The notes: generated from the sequence alone by a model not told the origin. A stretch of DNA of 21,956 nt from an uncultured archaeon A07HN63 (GCA_000496215.1 KI543217.1:74695-96650); one strand, 5' to 3'. Positions 1 to 7,197 are shown, counted from the stretch's first letter. Numbers and translations are program-made.

Positions 1-52
1 GTGCTGCCAGCGAAGGTCTCCGACGTTAGTACCTACAGACGCCTACAAGCAA

Positions 53-907
53 TCACTCGATCTCGACGCTACCGTCTGGCTGCACTCGCACCGCCACGTC
101 GAAGGCGGATTTGATGGTGCTGATGTCGTCGGCGGAGTGGCGGTTCGGATCGAGATGGCAGTAGCCCATCACACCCGCGTCGTTGCATTTCGAACAGAGG
201 GTATAGAGGAAGGGGACGATGCTCTCGGTGCCGATATACTCCTCTATCGACGACAGGGTGTGGAAACAGAGCACGGTCGGATACTCGGTGCCGGTCTGAT
301 TGAGTTCGTGACTGATCACGACGCCGAGCTTGGCGAGATTCTGCGGGTTGGCGATTTCCTTGTGGCTGTCGACGATCCGGTCGAGTGTGTTGGTCCCGCG
401 TGTCGACGCCGCCGAACTCGGGTTGCCGACCTGAACCAGCGCGGCTTTGCCGTCGATCCACTCGGGGTACCCCCGGACCATCGGGAGCCGGTTGTTCGTC
501 GACTGCACACTCGAGACAAAGACCACGTTCTGACTCGTCTCTCTGGTGGTGATCTGCGAGAAGATATCGTTGGTGACGCCGTGACTGGTCGGGCTGAGCA
601 CGAGCACCTGCGTCGGCGAGGTCGACTGCCCGAACGAGGCGAGCGTCTCCAGCGTCTCGTTGAACGCCGCCTCGGGCGCGGGCTGCTCGGGGTCGACCGA
701 CTGCTCGCCCGCCTGCGGCTGGGCCGTCTCCGCCTCGGCGCCGCCGCTGTTGTCGCCCTCGTCGTCGAAATCGTCCCAGAGGCGACCCGCCTGCATCGTC
801 GCCCCCGTGTCGTCGGCCGCCTCCCCGGCGCCGGCGCTCGACACCGTCTCGTCGTCGTTCGTCACTCCCGTATCCCCCTGTCGATCAGCCCGATTGTATG
901 TGTTCAT
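53..907 (-). CDS. RecA/KaiC-like haloarchaeal protein with decayed P-loop (DUF7504-like)
   Basis: A 284-residue soluble protein. The first ~85 residues are acidic and low-complexity, so probably disordered. A compact domain follows (about 95-284) whose opening strand VLVLSPTSHGVTNDIF sits where a RecA/KaiC-type ATPase would carry its Walker A loop, but no GxxxxGK[ST] is present. Later strands VVFVSS, AALVQVG, TVLCFHTLSS and FDVAVRVQPDGSVEIE follow the order of a RecA-fold core, ending in the acidic tail usual for such haloarchaeal proteins. I recognise it as resembling the DUF7504 group from memory; no search was run. It starts about 50 bp after the zinc-ribbon gene on the same strand, so co-transcription is likely. 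The missing P-loop lysine argues against ATP hydrolysis; a regulatory or scaffold role is inference only. The ATG at 907 is the only convincing start. Confidence 0.75.
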   Translation of the reverse strand: MNTYNRADRQGDTGVTNDDETVSSAGAGEAADDTGATMQAGRLWDDFDDEGDNSGGAEAETAQPQAGEQSVDPEQPAPEAAFNETLETLASFGQSTSPTQVLVLSPTSHGVTNDIFSQITTRETSQNVVFVSSVQSTNNRLPMVRGYPEWIDGKAALVQVGNPSSAASTRGTNTLDRIVDSHKEIANPQNLAKLGVVISHELNQTGTEYPTVLCFHTLSSIEEYIGTESIVPFLYTLCSKCNDAGVMGYCHLDPNRHSADDISTIKSAFDVAVRVQPDGSVEIE

Positions 908-931
908 ATGCTACGGTTTCTGGCACCCGTG

Positions 932-955
932 ACCGGCGGTTCGCCCGCCGCCGGT
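932..955 (-). other. Intergenic hairpin, 8-bp stem
   Basis: ACCGGCGG (932-939) and CCGCCGGT (948-955) are perfect complements around an 8-nt loop. The hairpin begins just after the stop codon of the zinc-ribbon gene and ends about 25 nt before the start of the RecA-like gene. No T-run follows, so it looks more like an RNA-processing or stability element inside a two-gene transcript than a terminator. Confidence 0.4.
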
Positions 956-957
956 AA

Positions 958-2412
958 TTAGTTGTCGACCCACTCGAACCCGCCGTCTGACCGAGGTTCT
1001 TGCCGCTCGTCTCCCGCCTGCTGTGGCGGTGGTGACCCGTCACCGTGCTGGCCGCCGCGATCGGCTGCCCCACGACTGTCGCCCGATTGCTGGGCTGACG
1101 CCGTTCCGGCCGGGCGGGTGGGTGCGGTCCGGAGCGTCGGCTTGTCGAAGGGGTTCCAGCCCTGTCCCGCCTCGACGCCGGTGAGCTTCTGCTCGCAGTT
1201 CGGACAGTACGGCGTTGGCAACACCCCGAGATCGACCGACTCGCCACAGTCCGAACACGCAGCGGTATCGACATCTTTCCGGATCGCCTCGGCTTTCAGC
1301 GCTGTCAGATTCTCCTGTTCGGCGTGGGCCTCCTGTAGCGGTTCGAGCTGTTCGCGCTGGGAGTCGACGGCTGACCCGATCCGGTATTCGAGGTTGTCCG
1401 TCTTCGAGAGGAGGTGTTCGAGCACGTCCTCGATGTTGTCGAACTCGTTTTGAATCCACGCCTCGATGTTGTCGAGATCGGTTGCCTCGCCGCTGAGTTG
1501 CTCGTTGACCGCGGTTTCGAGCTCGGTGATCCGGTGGCGTACCTCGTCGAGTTCCGCGTCGAGTTCGTCGATCGCACCGCTCGACTCGCCCCACGCCTCA
1601 CCCACCGCCGCCGAGGTGAACTCGTCGAACCCGTCGTCGGGGTCGACCGACTCCGACCCGCCACCCGGCTGTTGCTGTGGCGACGTATTCGACTGCTGTG
1701 GTTGCGTGCTGGGCTGTTGCTGTGACTGCTTGGTCGGCTGTTGGTGCGATTGCTGGGTCGGCTGCTGCGGCTGAGATTGCTGATTTGGCTGTTGTTGCGG
1801 CTGAGATTGCTGATTTGACTGCTGCTGGGGTTGCTGACTTCCCCGTGGCTGCTGGGTTGGCTGTGACTGCGTTGTTGACTGCCCGCCCGGCTGCTGTTGT
1901 GGCTGCGAATTCGGCTGCTGTGCGTGGCCGCTGGACTGCTGATACGAGGGTGCCTCCGACTGCTGCTGTGGCTGCTGGTTCGACGGCTGTGTTGGCTCCG
2001 ACCCTGTCGGCTGTTCGTCCTCCGGCGAGGGCAGCGACTCCTCATCGGAGAGCTCGTCGACCACCGTCCGGAGCTTCTCAAGTTCCTGCTCGATACCCGA
2101 AAGCTCCAGCGTCTCCTCCTCGTCGTCGGCCTCGTCGCCCTCGCCGGGCTGCTGTGGCTCCCAGTCCGAAGGGTCGCCGGCCTGGCTCTCGTTGGCCCGT
2201 CCGCGCGGGCGTCCCTCGCGTGGCGGCCCGTCACCATCCGGATCGACGATCACGTCGGAGAGTTCCTCAAGCACCCAGTACGAGGAGAGAATTTCGTCGA
2301 GGAGTTCCCGCTCGGAAACCCCTTTCTCGGCAGCGGTTTCGGCGACCCACGAACCGAGAGCTTCGGTATCGACTGTCGGGGTCCCCCCATCTGTAATAGG
2401 TTGATTCTTCAT
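958..2412 (-). CDS. Coiled-coil protein with CopG-like N-terminus, Gln-rich linker and C-terminal zinc ribbon
   Basis: 484 residues from the ATG at 2412. An upstream in-frame ATG at 2427 exists, but the TATA-like element at 2430-2441 would place the transcript start at about 2412, favouring a leaderless message from the second ATG. Parts in order: a helical segment (about 15-55, SWVAETAAEKGVSERELL) like the ribbon-helix-helix-type N-terminus of haloarchaeal 'CopG family' proteins; an acidic stretch; a linker of about 110 residues (144-255) that is over 40% Gln, with Pro/Ser; a coiled coil (about 280-380); and a zinc ribbon CSDC...CPNC (about 386-406). The tail is again low-complexity. Family members that I recall share the helix, coil and ribbon plan, but the Gln-rich linker is unusual in an acidic proteome. 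The function is unknown. The downstream RecA-like gene is the likely operon partner. Confidence 0.75.
   Translation of the reverse strand: MKNQPITDGGTPTVDTEALGSWVAETAAEKGVSERELLDEILSSYWVLEELSDVIVDPDGDGPPREGRPRGRANESQAGDPSDWEPQQPGEGDEADDEEETLELSGIEQELEKLRTVVDELSDEESLPSPEDEQPTGSEPTQPSNQQPQQQSEAPSYQQSSGHAQQPNSQPQQQPGGQSTTQSQPTQQPRGSQQPQQQSNQQSQPQQQPNQQSQPQQPTQQSHQQPTKQSQQQPSTQPQQSNTSPQQQPGGGSESVDPDDGFDEFTSAAVGEAWGESSGAIDELDAELDEVRHRITELETAVNEQLSGEATDLDNIEAWIQNEFDNIEDVLEHLLSKTDNLEYRIGSAVDSQREQLEPLQEAHAEQENLTALKAEAIRKDVDTAACSDCGESVDLGVLPTPYCPNCEQKLTGVEAGQGWNPFDKPTLRTAPTRPAGTASAQQSGDSRGAADRGGQHGDGSPPPQQAGDERQEPRSDGGFEWVDN
1648..1983 (-). repeat. Gln-rich low-complexity coding repeat
   Basis: Imperfect tandem units of the type SQPQQQPNQQ, about 112 residues with roughly 48 Gln, plus Pro and Ser. 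On the plus strand this appears as a run of ctgctg/ttg-type triplets. It is prone to slippage and should vary in length between strains. Confidence 0.8.
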
Positions 2413-2429
2413 AGTTGGGCACTCCATCC

Positions 2430-2441
2430 GATTATATGATT
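2430..2441 (-). promoter_or_regulatory. TATA-like promoter element for the zinc-ribbon gene
   Basis: The minus strand reads an AT-rich core (tcatataat) centred near 2436, about 25 nt upstream of the ATG at 2412. This is the archaeal TATA-to-start distance expected for a leaderless transcript and decides between the two candidate ATGs. Confidence 0.45.
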
Positions 2442-2642
2442 GTAATGATTCTAAAGTAAAATACTATCGCATCTCAGCCGGTTCTGGCCGATATATCGGC
2501 GTCTCCCACTGCTATTCGTCTGACATTTGACTGACAGACGTGACACAGCGACCGGCGATCACCAACTCCGTGACCGCGGCCGCACACGCGACACCGGGGT
2601 GTTTCCAAAGGCCTTTGATGATAGCAACCCTACCTATCGGCG

Positions 2643-3311
2643 ATGGATACTGCCGCACGGGCGCGGACTGCGGCCCGCGAGACGGTCGCCGATATCGAAC
2701 CGCCCGCGCTCCGTGCCGTGCTTCTCGACCGACTCGAAACCACCTCGATGGCCCCCGGGGTCCTCGTGCTCGTGAGCGCGACGGGCCGGGATTCCTCGGT
2801 CGCAATCGAGCCGCTGCTCGACCGCGCGGTCGGCGTGCAACTCATCTACGAGGGGCTCCGGCTGACCCGCTCGCTGGCCCACGAGGAGCCGTGGACCGAC
2901 GTCGACGACACCGAGATCGACGCCGACCTCGACATCCTCGCGGCCGACGTGCTGGTTTCCCGCGGGTTTTCATTGCTCGCCACGACTGAGGCCTCGGCGG
3001 CGGCCGTCGAGACCGTACAGGCCTTCGGCCGCGATCAGACGACTCGCCGCGAGACCGCGACTGACGACGCCGCTACCCTCGACCGCAACCTCGAAGCCGA
3101 CATCTTCGCGCTGGCGGTTCGGGCCGGCGTGACAGCTGTTGGCGGTGATCCCTCCGAGGCGCTGTTAGGTGATGCCGCGGCCGCCGCCCGCGAGTACGAC
3201 AACGAGTTGCCACCGGCCACAACGGTGCTCACCGACTCGTTCCGCCAGCGACTCACCGATCCCTCGACCGGTGATGGTGGGCCGGTCGCCTCCTCTGTTG
3301 GCGACCCCTGA
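2643..3311 (+). CDS. Conserved haloarchaeal helical protein (DUF7114-like, polyprenyl-synthase-like)
   Basis: A 222-residue, almost entirely helical protein with no signal peptide or membrane segment. The section around residues 60-120 (LLDRAVGVQLIYEGLRLTRSLAHEEPW, then DADLDILAADVLVSRGF) resembles the helix pattern of isoprenyl diphosphate synthases, where a substrate-binding Asp-rich motif would be expected. No DDxxD is seen here, so catalysis is doubtful. I recall a haloarchaeal family labelled DUF7114 with this look; that name is from memory and not searched. The C-terminus is Ser/Thr/Gly-rich. It ends 76 bp before tRNA-Thr on the same strand and is divergent from the zinc-ribbon gene across a 230-bp intergenic region. 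Confidence 0.7.
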   Translation: MDTAARARTAARETVADIEPPALRAVLLDRLETTSMAPGVLVLVSATGRDSSVAIEPLLDRAVGVQLIYEGLRLTRSLAHEEPWTDVDDTEIDADLDILAADVLVSRGFSLLATTEASAAAVETVQAFGRDQTTRRETATDDAATLDRNLEADIFALAVRAGVTAVGGDPSEALLGDAAAAAREYDNELPPATTVLTDSFRQRLTDPSTGDGGPVASSVGDP

Positions 3312-3387
3312 GGCGACCGCAAAACCGCAGGGCGGCACCGTTGAATCGAAACGACTAAAGAGAAACCCGAATTACGGAGTGATGCGT

Positions 3388-3459
3388 GCCTGGGTAGCTT
3401 AGCGGTAAAGCGCGTCCTTGGTAAGGACGAGACCGCGGATTCGAATTCCGCCCTAGGCT
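3388..3459 (+). tRNA. tRNA-Thr (anticodon GGT)
   Basis: A full cloverleaf can be folded by hand. Acceptor stem GCCTGGG (3388-3394) pairs with CCTAGGC (3452-3458), with one G-T pair. The D-arm is GCTT/AAGC. Anticodon stem CGTCC/GGACG surrounds the loop TTGGTAA, giving anticodon GGT at 3420-3422. T-stem GCGGA/TCCGC surrounds TTCGAAT. The discriminator base is T at 3459, as in archaeal tRNA-Thr. No CCA is encoded and there is no intron. Its 3' end is repeated imperfectly at 4889-4905, after the TnpB gene. Confidence 0.96.
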
Positions 3460-3461
3460 TC
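3445..3461 (+). repeat. tRNA-Thr 3'-end copy of a 17-bp imperfect direct repeat (att-like)
   Basis: ATTCCGCCCTAGGCTTC, which covers the end of the T-loop, the T-stem 3' strand and the acceptor 3' strand. It matches 4889-4905 at 15 of 17 positions (differences at 3451 and 3458). Repeats of a tRNA 3' end are the classic mark of tRNA-targeting integration. Confidence 0.6.
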
Positions 3462-3565
3462 CCCGAACCAACTACTCTCTACTGCTTCTGTGCATCACTT
3501 TTCGCAGTGCTGCGCAGCTTGTGGTCAACGTAAACCGCGAAACCAACAGCGGCACGAATCTACCG

Positions 3566-3577
3566 AGATTTTATACA
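3566..3577 (+). promoter_or_regulatory. TATA-like element for tnpB
   Basis: gattttatacac, with a TTTTATA core centred about 22-24 nt before the ATG at 3595. It supports a (nearly) leaderless transcript from that ATG rather than from the codon at 3490. Confidence 0.4.
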
Positions 3578-3594
3578 CAATTGTTACGTCACTA

Positions 3595-4860
3595 ATGGTC
3601 GTGTCGGCTGACGAGTATCACCGCCGAACAGCAATCACACGTCTGTCAGTGTCTGCCGACGACGAGTCACTGCTACGGGAGACCGTTTCGGCGTGGCAGC
3701 GCGGCTGTCAGATCGCTGTCGATAAGGCGTGGCAGCAGTGTCGCTCGAAATCCGATATTCAATCACTCGCATACGACACCATCCGTGAGAACACGAGTCT
3801 CGCCAGCCAGCACGCGATTCTCGCCTGTCATCAGGCGGCTGGAAACATCAAATCCTGTCTCGCTCGCAAACAGGACGGCAAGAAAGCGAGTAAACCGACC
3901 TACACGAGTCCGACAGTCGCTTACGATAGCCGAACGATGACTCTCTTTCCGGACCGAGAGCAGGTATCACTCACCACGCACGGTGATCACGCCCGTGTTC
4001 AGGCGGATCTCGTCTTGCCTGACGATGCGGACGGCTACCAGTACCAGTATTTTAACAGCGATCAGTGGGAACCGACTGAATCAACACTGCACTACCGCGA
4101 CGGGCACTGGTATCTGCATCTCGGATTCCGCAAACCGAAGACAACCGAGCCAACGACCGAGAACGGAACGGTTCTCGGCGTTGATCTCGGCGTGAATGAA
4201 ATCGCGGTGACGAGCACGGCGCGGTTCTTTTCGGCCGACCGGCTCAACCACACCCGGCGGGAGTTCGAACGTGTCCGTGGTGATCTACAGGACTATGGGA
4301 CGCGAAACGCGCATCGAACGCTCGAAGCGGTGAGCGGTCGTGAAGACGAGCATGTAAAACATGTTCTTCACAGCGTCGCCAATGGGATCGTTGCGGAAGC
4401 CCTGCGCTACAACTGTGATGGAATCATATTTGAGGAGTTGGATGACATTCGTAATCGACTACCCGACGCTGCATGGCATTCCGAATGGGCGTTCAACCGT
4501 CTGTACGAGTATGTCACCTACAAAGCCGATGCATCCGGCCTGTTCGTTGCGACGACCGCTCCACAGCATACGTCGAACCGGTGTGCGGAATGTGGGTTCG
4601 TCAGCGATGTGAACCGTCCAACACGGGACACCTTCGAATGCAGCCGGTGTGGGAATCGAAATCACGCCGACTACAACGCAGCAAAGAACATCGCAAACGC
4701 ATATCTCCGACGCGAGCAACAGTCTTCGCGTGGGAGGGGCGTCAGTCAATACGCCCTGAAGTCCGGGGTCGTGATGCCAGACCGGGGATATCTCCCATAC
4801 TCCGATGCGCCAGTGGCTGAACCCACGGACAAGCCCAAGCCTGTTCAAGCGAACTCCTGA
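3595..4860 (+). CDS. tnpB: TnpB, RNA-guided nuclease of IS200/IS605 type
   Basis: 421 residues, the usual length for haloarchaeal TnpB. TnpB proteins are RuvC-type DNA endonucleases guided by an RNA made from the element's own right end. The split RuvC site is intact: D197 in VLGVDLGVNE, E280 in IIFEELDDI and D359 in NHADYNAAKNIAN. A CxxC...CxxC zinc finger (CAEC, CSRC) lies between the last two, at about 327-351. The N-terminal half (about 10-190) is the helical/beta recognition part. The reading frame could be extended to 3490, but the added residues are unlike TnpB and the TATA-like element points to 3595. No tnpA is nearby. Base composition is less GC-rich than the flanks, as expected for acquired DNA. 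All key residues present suggests an active nuclease; activity itself is inferred. Confidence 0.95.
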   Translation: MVVSADEYHRRTAITRLSVSADDESLLRETVSAWQRGCQIAVDKAWQQCRSKSDIQSLAYDTIRENTSLASQHAILACHQAAGNIKSCLARKQDGKKASKPTYTSPTVAYDSRTMTLFPDREQVSLTTHGDHARVQADLVLPDDADGYQYQYFNSDQWEPTESTLHYRDGHWYLHLGFRKPKTTEPTTENGTVLGVDLGVNEIAVTSTARFFSADRLNHTRREFERVRGDLQDYGTRNAHRTLEAVSGREDEHVKHVLHSVANGIVAEALRYNCDGIIFEELDDIRNRLPDAAWHSEWAFNRLYEYVTYKADASGLFVATTAPQHTSNRCAECGFVSDVNRPTRDTFECSRCGNRNHADYNAAKNIANAYLRREQQSSRGRGVSQYALKSGVVMPDRGYLPYSDAPVAEPTDKPKPVQANS

Positions 4861-4867
4861 GGTGAGC

Positions 4868-4888
4868 GTCAACGGCGGGGCTGTTGAC
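4868..4888 (+). other. Right-end hairpin of the TnpB element / probable 3' scaffold of its guide RNA
   Basis: GTCAAC (4868-4873) pairs with GTTGAC (4883-4888), with a G-T pair inside and the loop GCGGGGC. It starts 7 nt after the tnpB stop. In characterised TnpB systems the guide RNA overlaps the 3' end of tnpB, ends its scaffold at the transposon right end, and takes the following bases as guide. By that rule the guide here would begin at 4889. Confidence 0.55.
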
Positions 4889-4905
4889 ATTCCGGCCTAG
4901 GTTTC
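4889..4905 (+). repeat. Second copy of the tRNA-Thr 3'-end repeat; predicted TnpB guide position
   Basis: ATTCCGGCCTAGGTTTC matches the tRNA-Thr 3' end (3445-3461) at 15 of 17 positions. It directly abuts the right-end hairpin. It could be an att site, or the guide segment of the TnpB RNA, or both. Confidence 0.6.
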
Positions 4906-5394
4906 TGCAGTCAGTCGAACAAGCCTCTCGCTCTTCGATAGCTTGGCATACCGAGCCAGTCCCGTTTCGTTGCGAGCTGACCTCCGCTCTCGCGCGCTTC
5001 TTTCCCCGTTGATTTGCCTCGGATAAGAAGGGCGTTCACAATCCACTACCGGAGAATGTGGACTTCGCACTGTGATAGACTGAAAATATCTTCAACCGCT
5101 CTGAGTGTCGATAGATCGAGCGTCCCACTCTATCGTCGATCAGTGGATATCTCGGCGGTAAAGAGTTATTCGGCACCACTTACATTCAGTATACGACTCA
5201 CTGTCCGCACTGCGGATCTAACGTGGATGAATTAAAACGTGGGTCACGGAATACGAAACCCGAGACTGATGTTCTCCACAAGTGGCGGGTCTGTGGATAA
5301 ATACTGGGTGTCTCCCACTTTAGATAGCGATCTGCTGGCTGTTGAATCTAGCACTTTTGAGCACGGATCGGCAAGCGGCACTCTACACTACCGC
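4906..5394. other. Degraded non-coding stretch behind the TnpB element
   Basis: About 490 bp with no convincing intact gene and a lower GC content than the neighbours. The plus strand holds a zinc-ribbon ORF remnant (5115-5300). On the minus strand, two short overlapping frames between about 4898 and 5045 read like hydrophilic protein ends, but neither has a supported start or a recognisable family. This fits the eroded remains of an integrated element next to a tRNA gene. Confidence 0.5.
5115..5300 (+). pseudogene. Remnant of a small CPxCG zinc-ribbon protein
   Basis: An open frame of 61 codons between a stop at 5112 and TAA at 5298. It contains HCPHCGSNVDEL followed about 25 residues later by HKWRVCG. 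This resembles a small haloarchaeal CPxCG zinc-finger protein, but the second knuckle has only one Cys and no ATG, GTG or TTG lies upstream of the motif in frame. A decayed gene fragment is the simplest reading; chance similarity cannot be excluded. Confidence 0.3.
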
Positions 5395-6672
5395 CTACAC
5401 GGGCTTGTCAGCACCCTGTGACCACTCGTCGACGGTAACAGTGAACCCGACTTCACGCAGTCGCTCGCCCAGAGGGTCACCGATCCCGGATGCCGGGGTG
5501 AGAATCCCACCGTCCAGTGGTGTGTCGGTTTCGCCCCGCAGCAGACACATCGCTGCCTCGCCAAGCATCTGGGAGGTCGCCCCGTAGCCGGGATCACGAT
5601 CAGCCCCGATCTCGCTCACGACGGTAAACGGTCCGTCGGTCGCTGTGCCACGGCCGATAACGCGAACGGCGAAGTGACCGGCATCCATCTCGGCTTGCGT
5701 TGGGCCTGTTCCCGGGTCAGGAAAGACAAACCGGCGTAACCCACGCCGGAGCAGGTCGCTACGTAACGCGGCGGTACCCACACCGAGGCCGGCGGCGATC
5801 CCACCTGCGGCTGCGGCCCCACCAGCGCCGTCTCCTGTTGGAATGACCTCTTTACAGCGGAATTCGCGCCCCCACGGATACGCCAGCAGCGCGTTGCTGC
5901 GTCTGATCACCCGCTCGTTGACGGCCGCCATCGGCGAGGGGGCCGTCCATATCGAGCGGATGGCATCCCGCTTCGGTCGCCGTTGCTCGCTCGTATCGAC
6001 GCCGTGACGCTCCCCCGCCGGGGCCAGCGAGTACGGGTTCGACAGCGTCTCCCGGGCCACCGGGTCGTTGCCCGCTGCCTCGAACAACTCCGCCGCGCTC
6101 GCCAGTGTGCCGCCGCTGACGCCGCCCTCGCCGTCCTCCAGATAGACCCGAACGACATCGCATGGCTCGCCAAATTCGTCCTGTGCGAACGACTGGACAA
6201 GCTTCGTTCCGAGGTCGGCCGGGATCGAGTCGAAGCCACAGCTATGGACGATTTTCGCCCCGGCTGCCACGGCGTCGTCGTGAAACCGGTCGATCATCTC
6301 CCGCACCCAGTTGATCTCGCCGGTCAGATCGCAGTAGTCGGTCCCGGTCTCGATACAGGCCTCGACGAGCCCCGTCCCGTAGGTGGTGTAGGGGCCGACG
6401 GTTGTACACACCACGTCCGTCTGGGCGGCCATATCCCGGAGGGTCGCGGGCTCGGTGGCATCGCCAACGACGACCGGAATATCGTCCCAGTCGTCAGTTT
6501 CGTTCGCCACCTCCTCTGCAAGCCCTTCGAGTTTGGCTTCGTTGCGACCGCCGAGCGCGACGCCGAGTGAGTCGGGGCTGTACTGACTCGTCAGGTGGTC
6601 GGCGACGAGTCGGCCAGCGAAGCCGGTGGCGCCCCAGACGACGATATCATACGGCCGGGTTGTGGATGACAC
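5395..6672 (-). CDS. Saccharopine dehydrogenase family protein (trans-acting enoyl reductase-like)
   Basis: 425 residues from GTG at 6672. The open frame continues upstream to 6888, but those 72 residues are Arg/Cys-rich and unlike the family, whereas SSTTRPYDIVVWGATGFAG is a typical beginning. The NAD(P)-binding Rossmann motif GATGFAG is at 14-20. A second conserved block TDVVCTTVGPYTTYG and then YCDLTGE (about 110-145), followed by HSCGFDSIPADLG, match the saccharopine dehydrogenase/enoyl reductase family found in bacteria and haloarchaea. In that family some members reduce double bonds of lipid precursors; the haloarchaeal substrate is not established. A Gly/Ala-rich helix near 325 may touch the membrane. 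It lies 136 bp downstream of the small membrane-protein gene on the same strand. Confidence 0.85.
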   Translation of the reverse strand: MSSTTRPYDIVVWGATGFAGRLVADHLTSQYSPDSLGVALGGRNEAKLEGLAEEVANETDDWDDIPVVVGDATEPATLRDMAAQTDVVCTTVGPYTTYGTGLVEACIETGTDYCDLTGEINWVREMIDRFHDDAVAAGAKIVHSCGFDSIPADLGTKLVQSFAQDEFGEPCDVVRVYLEDGEGGVSGGTLASAAELFEAAGNDPVARETLSNPYSLAPAGERHGVDTSEQRRPKRDAIRSIWTAPSPMAAVNERVIRRSNALLAYPWGREFRCKEVIPTGDGAGGAAAAGGIAAGLGVGTAALRSDLLRRGLRRFVFPDPGTGPTQAEMDAGHFAVRVIGRGTATDGPFTVVSEIGADRDPGYGATSQMLGEAAMCLLRGETDTPLDGGILTPASGIGDPLGERLREVGFTVTVDEWSQGADKPV

Positions 6673-6808
6673 GGGTTCTATACAGTATGGCGTCGGGAAA
6701 CTCAACTGTTCGGAATCGACAGTGGTGTCAGCAACGGTACCGCGGGGTCGACACAGCCCGGATCGGGGCCGATATCCATGCACGAGGTTACGTCTACACG
6801 TGCTGACA

Positions 6809-7006
6809 TCACTCCCATGTGCTAGGTGCGATCCCAAGCCGCAAGACGAGTGGTCGATACGCCACAGCGATCGTGACAACAATCGCAAATTCGATCAAGA
6901 AGCCGACCTGTCCGACCGATAGCTGCACTATCCCGAGTATCCCGAACACCAGAATCAGCATTCCAACGTAATGTGGCACCAGCTCGATTAGCGTATTTTT
7001 GTCCAT
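6809..7006 (-). CDS. Small conserved haloarchaeal membrane protein
   Basis: 65 residues starting MDKNTLIELVPHYVGM. Two hydrophobic segments (about 10-28 and 32-53) suggest a two-pass membrane hairpin, with a positively charged tip RPLVLRLG near the C-terminus. An upstream in-frame ATG at 7036 adds ten His-rich residues. I prefer 7006 because a TATA-like stretch (tatgattgatac on the minus strand) is centred about 27 nt upstream, consistent with a leaderless transcript. No function is known to me. Confidence 0.65.
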   Translation of the reverse strand: MDKNTLIELVPHYVGMLILVFGILGIVQLSVGQVGFLIEFAIVVTIAVAYRPLVLRLGIAPSTWE

Positions 7007-7197
7007 GGTACCCGATACGTGGTGGTGCAGTATCAATCATACTGATTGCAAAGCTTGTGATCGTTGTGTGAACTGGGTTTTTGTGTCGACAATCTCCACC
7101 AGGTGGGTGCTGAGATCCTGCTCGCAGCTGAGTTACCTGCCCTGCGCTGGTCGGGGGAGTCACTGATACGGCTGCGTCCCGTATAGGCCGTACTCGT

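Larger units (their letters stand above)
3462..4888 (+). mobile_element. IS1341-type (tnpB-only) IS200/IS605-family element, ends approximate
   Basis: A stretch of about 1.4 kb between the end of tRNA-Thr and a terminal hairpin, carrying only tnpB and no tnpA transposase. The left 130 bp are non-coding and contain a perfect 10-bp palindrome (3509-3518, GCTGCGCAGC) and a GGTCAACG (3523-3530) that echoes the GTCAACGG of the right-end hairpin. The right limit is put at the hairpin (4888). The left limit is a guess, because IS605 elements have no inverted terminal repeats or target duplication. Without tnpA the element would need a transposase in trans. Confidence 0.6.

Noticed and set aside
1648..1983. 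Repeat array considered as CRISPR
   Set aside because: Units are short, imperfect, codon-phased and have no unique spacers; it is a coding Gln-rich repeat.
1305..2439. Several open frames opposite or within the Gln-rich gene
   Set aside because: Ser/Arg- or Ala/Val-rich shadows of the repetitive CAG/CAA tract; not independent genes.
3490..3594. N-terminal extension of tnpB to 3490
   Set aside because: The added 35 residues do not resemble TnpB, and a TATA-like element lies inside them just before the ATG at 3595.
4898..5045. Minus-strand frames as an integrase C-terminus
   Set aside because: The frames read plausibly but have no catalytic motif (no R..HxxR..Y), no supported start and two competing frames; kept only as a remark on degraded DNA.
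5109..5135. Inverted repeat CGATAG/CTATCG
   Set aside because: Only 6 bp with a 15-nt loop, as expected by chance in this composition.
6673..6888. N-terminal extension of the saccharopine-dehydrogenase-like gene
   Set aside because: Residues are Arg/Cys-rich and unlike the family; GTG at 6672 gives a standard start just before the Rossmann motif.
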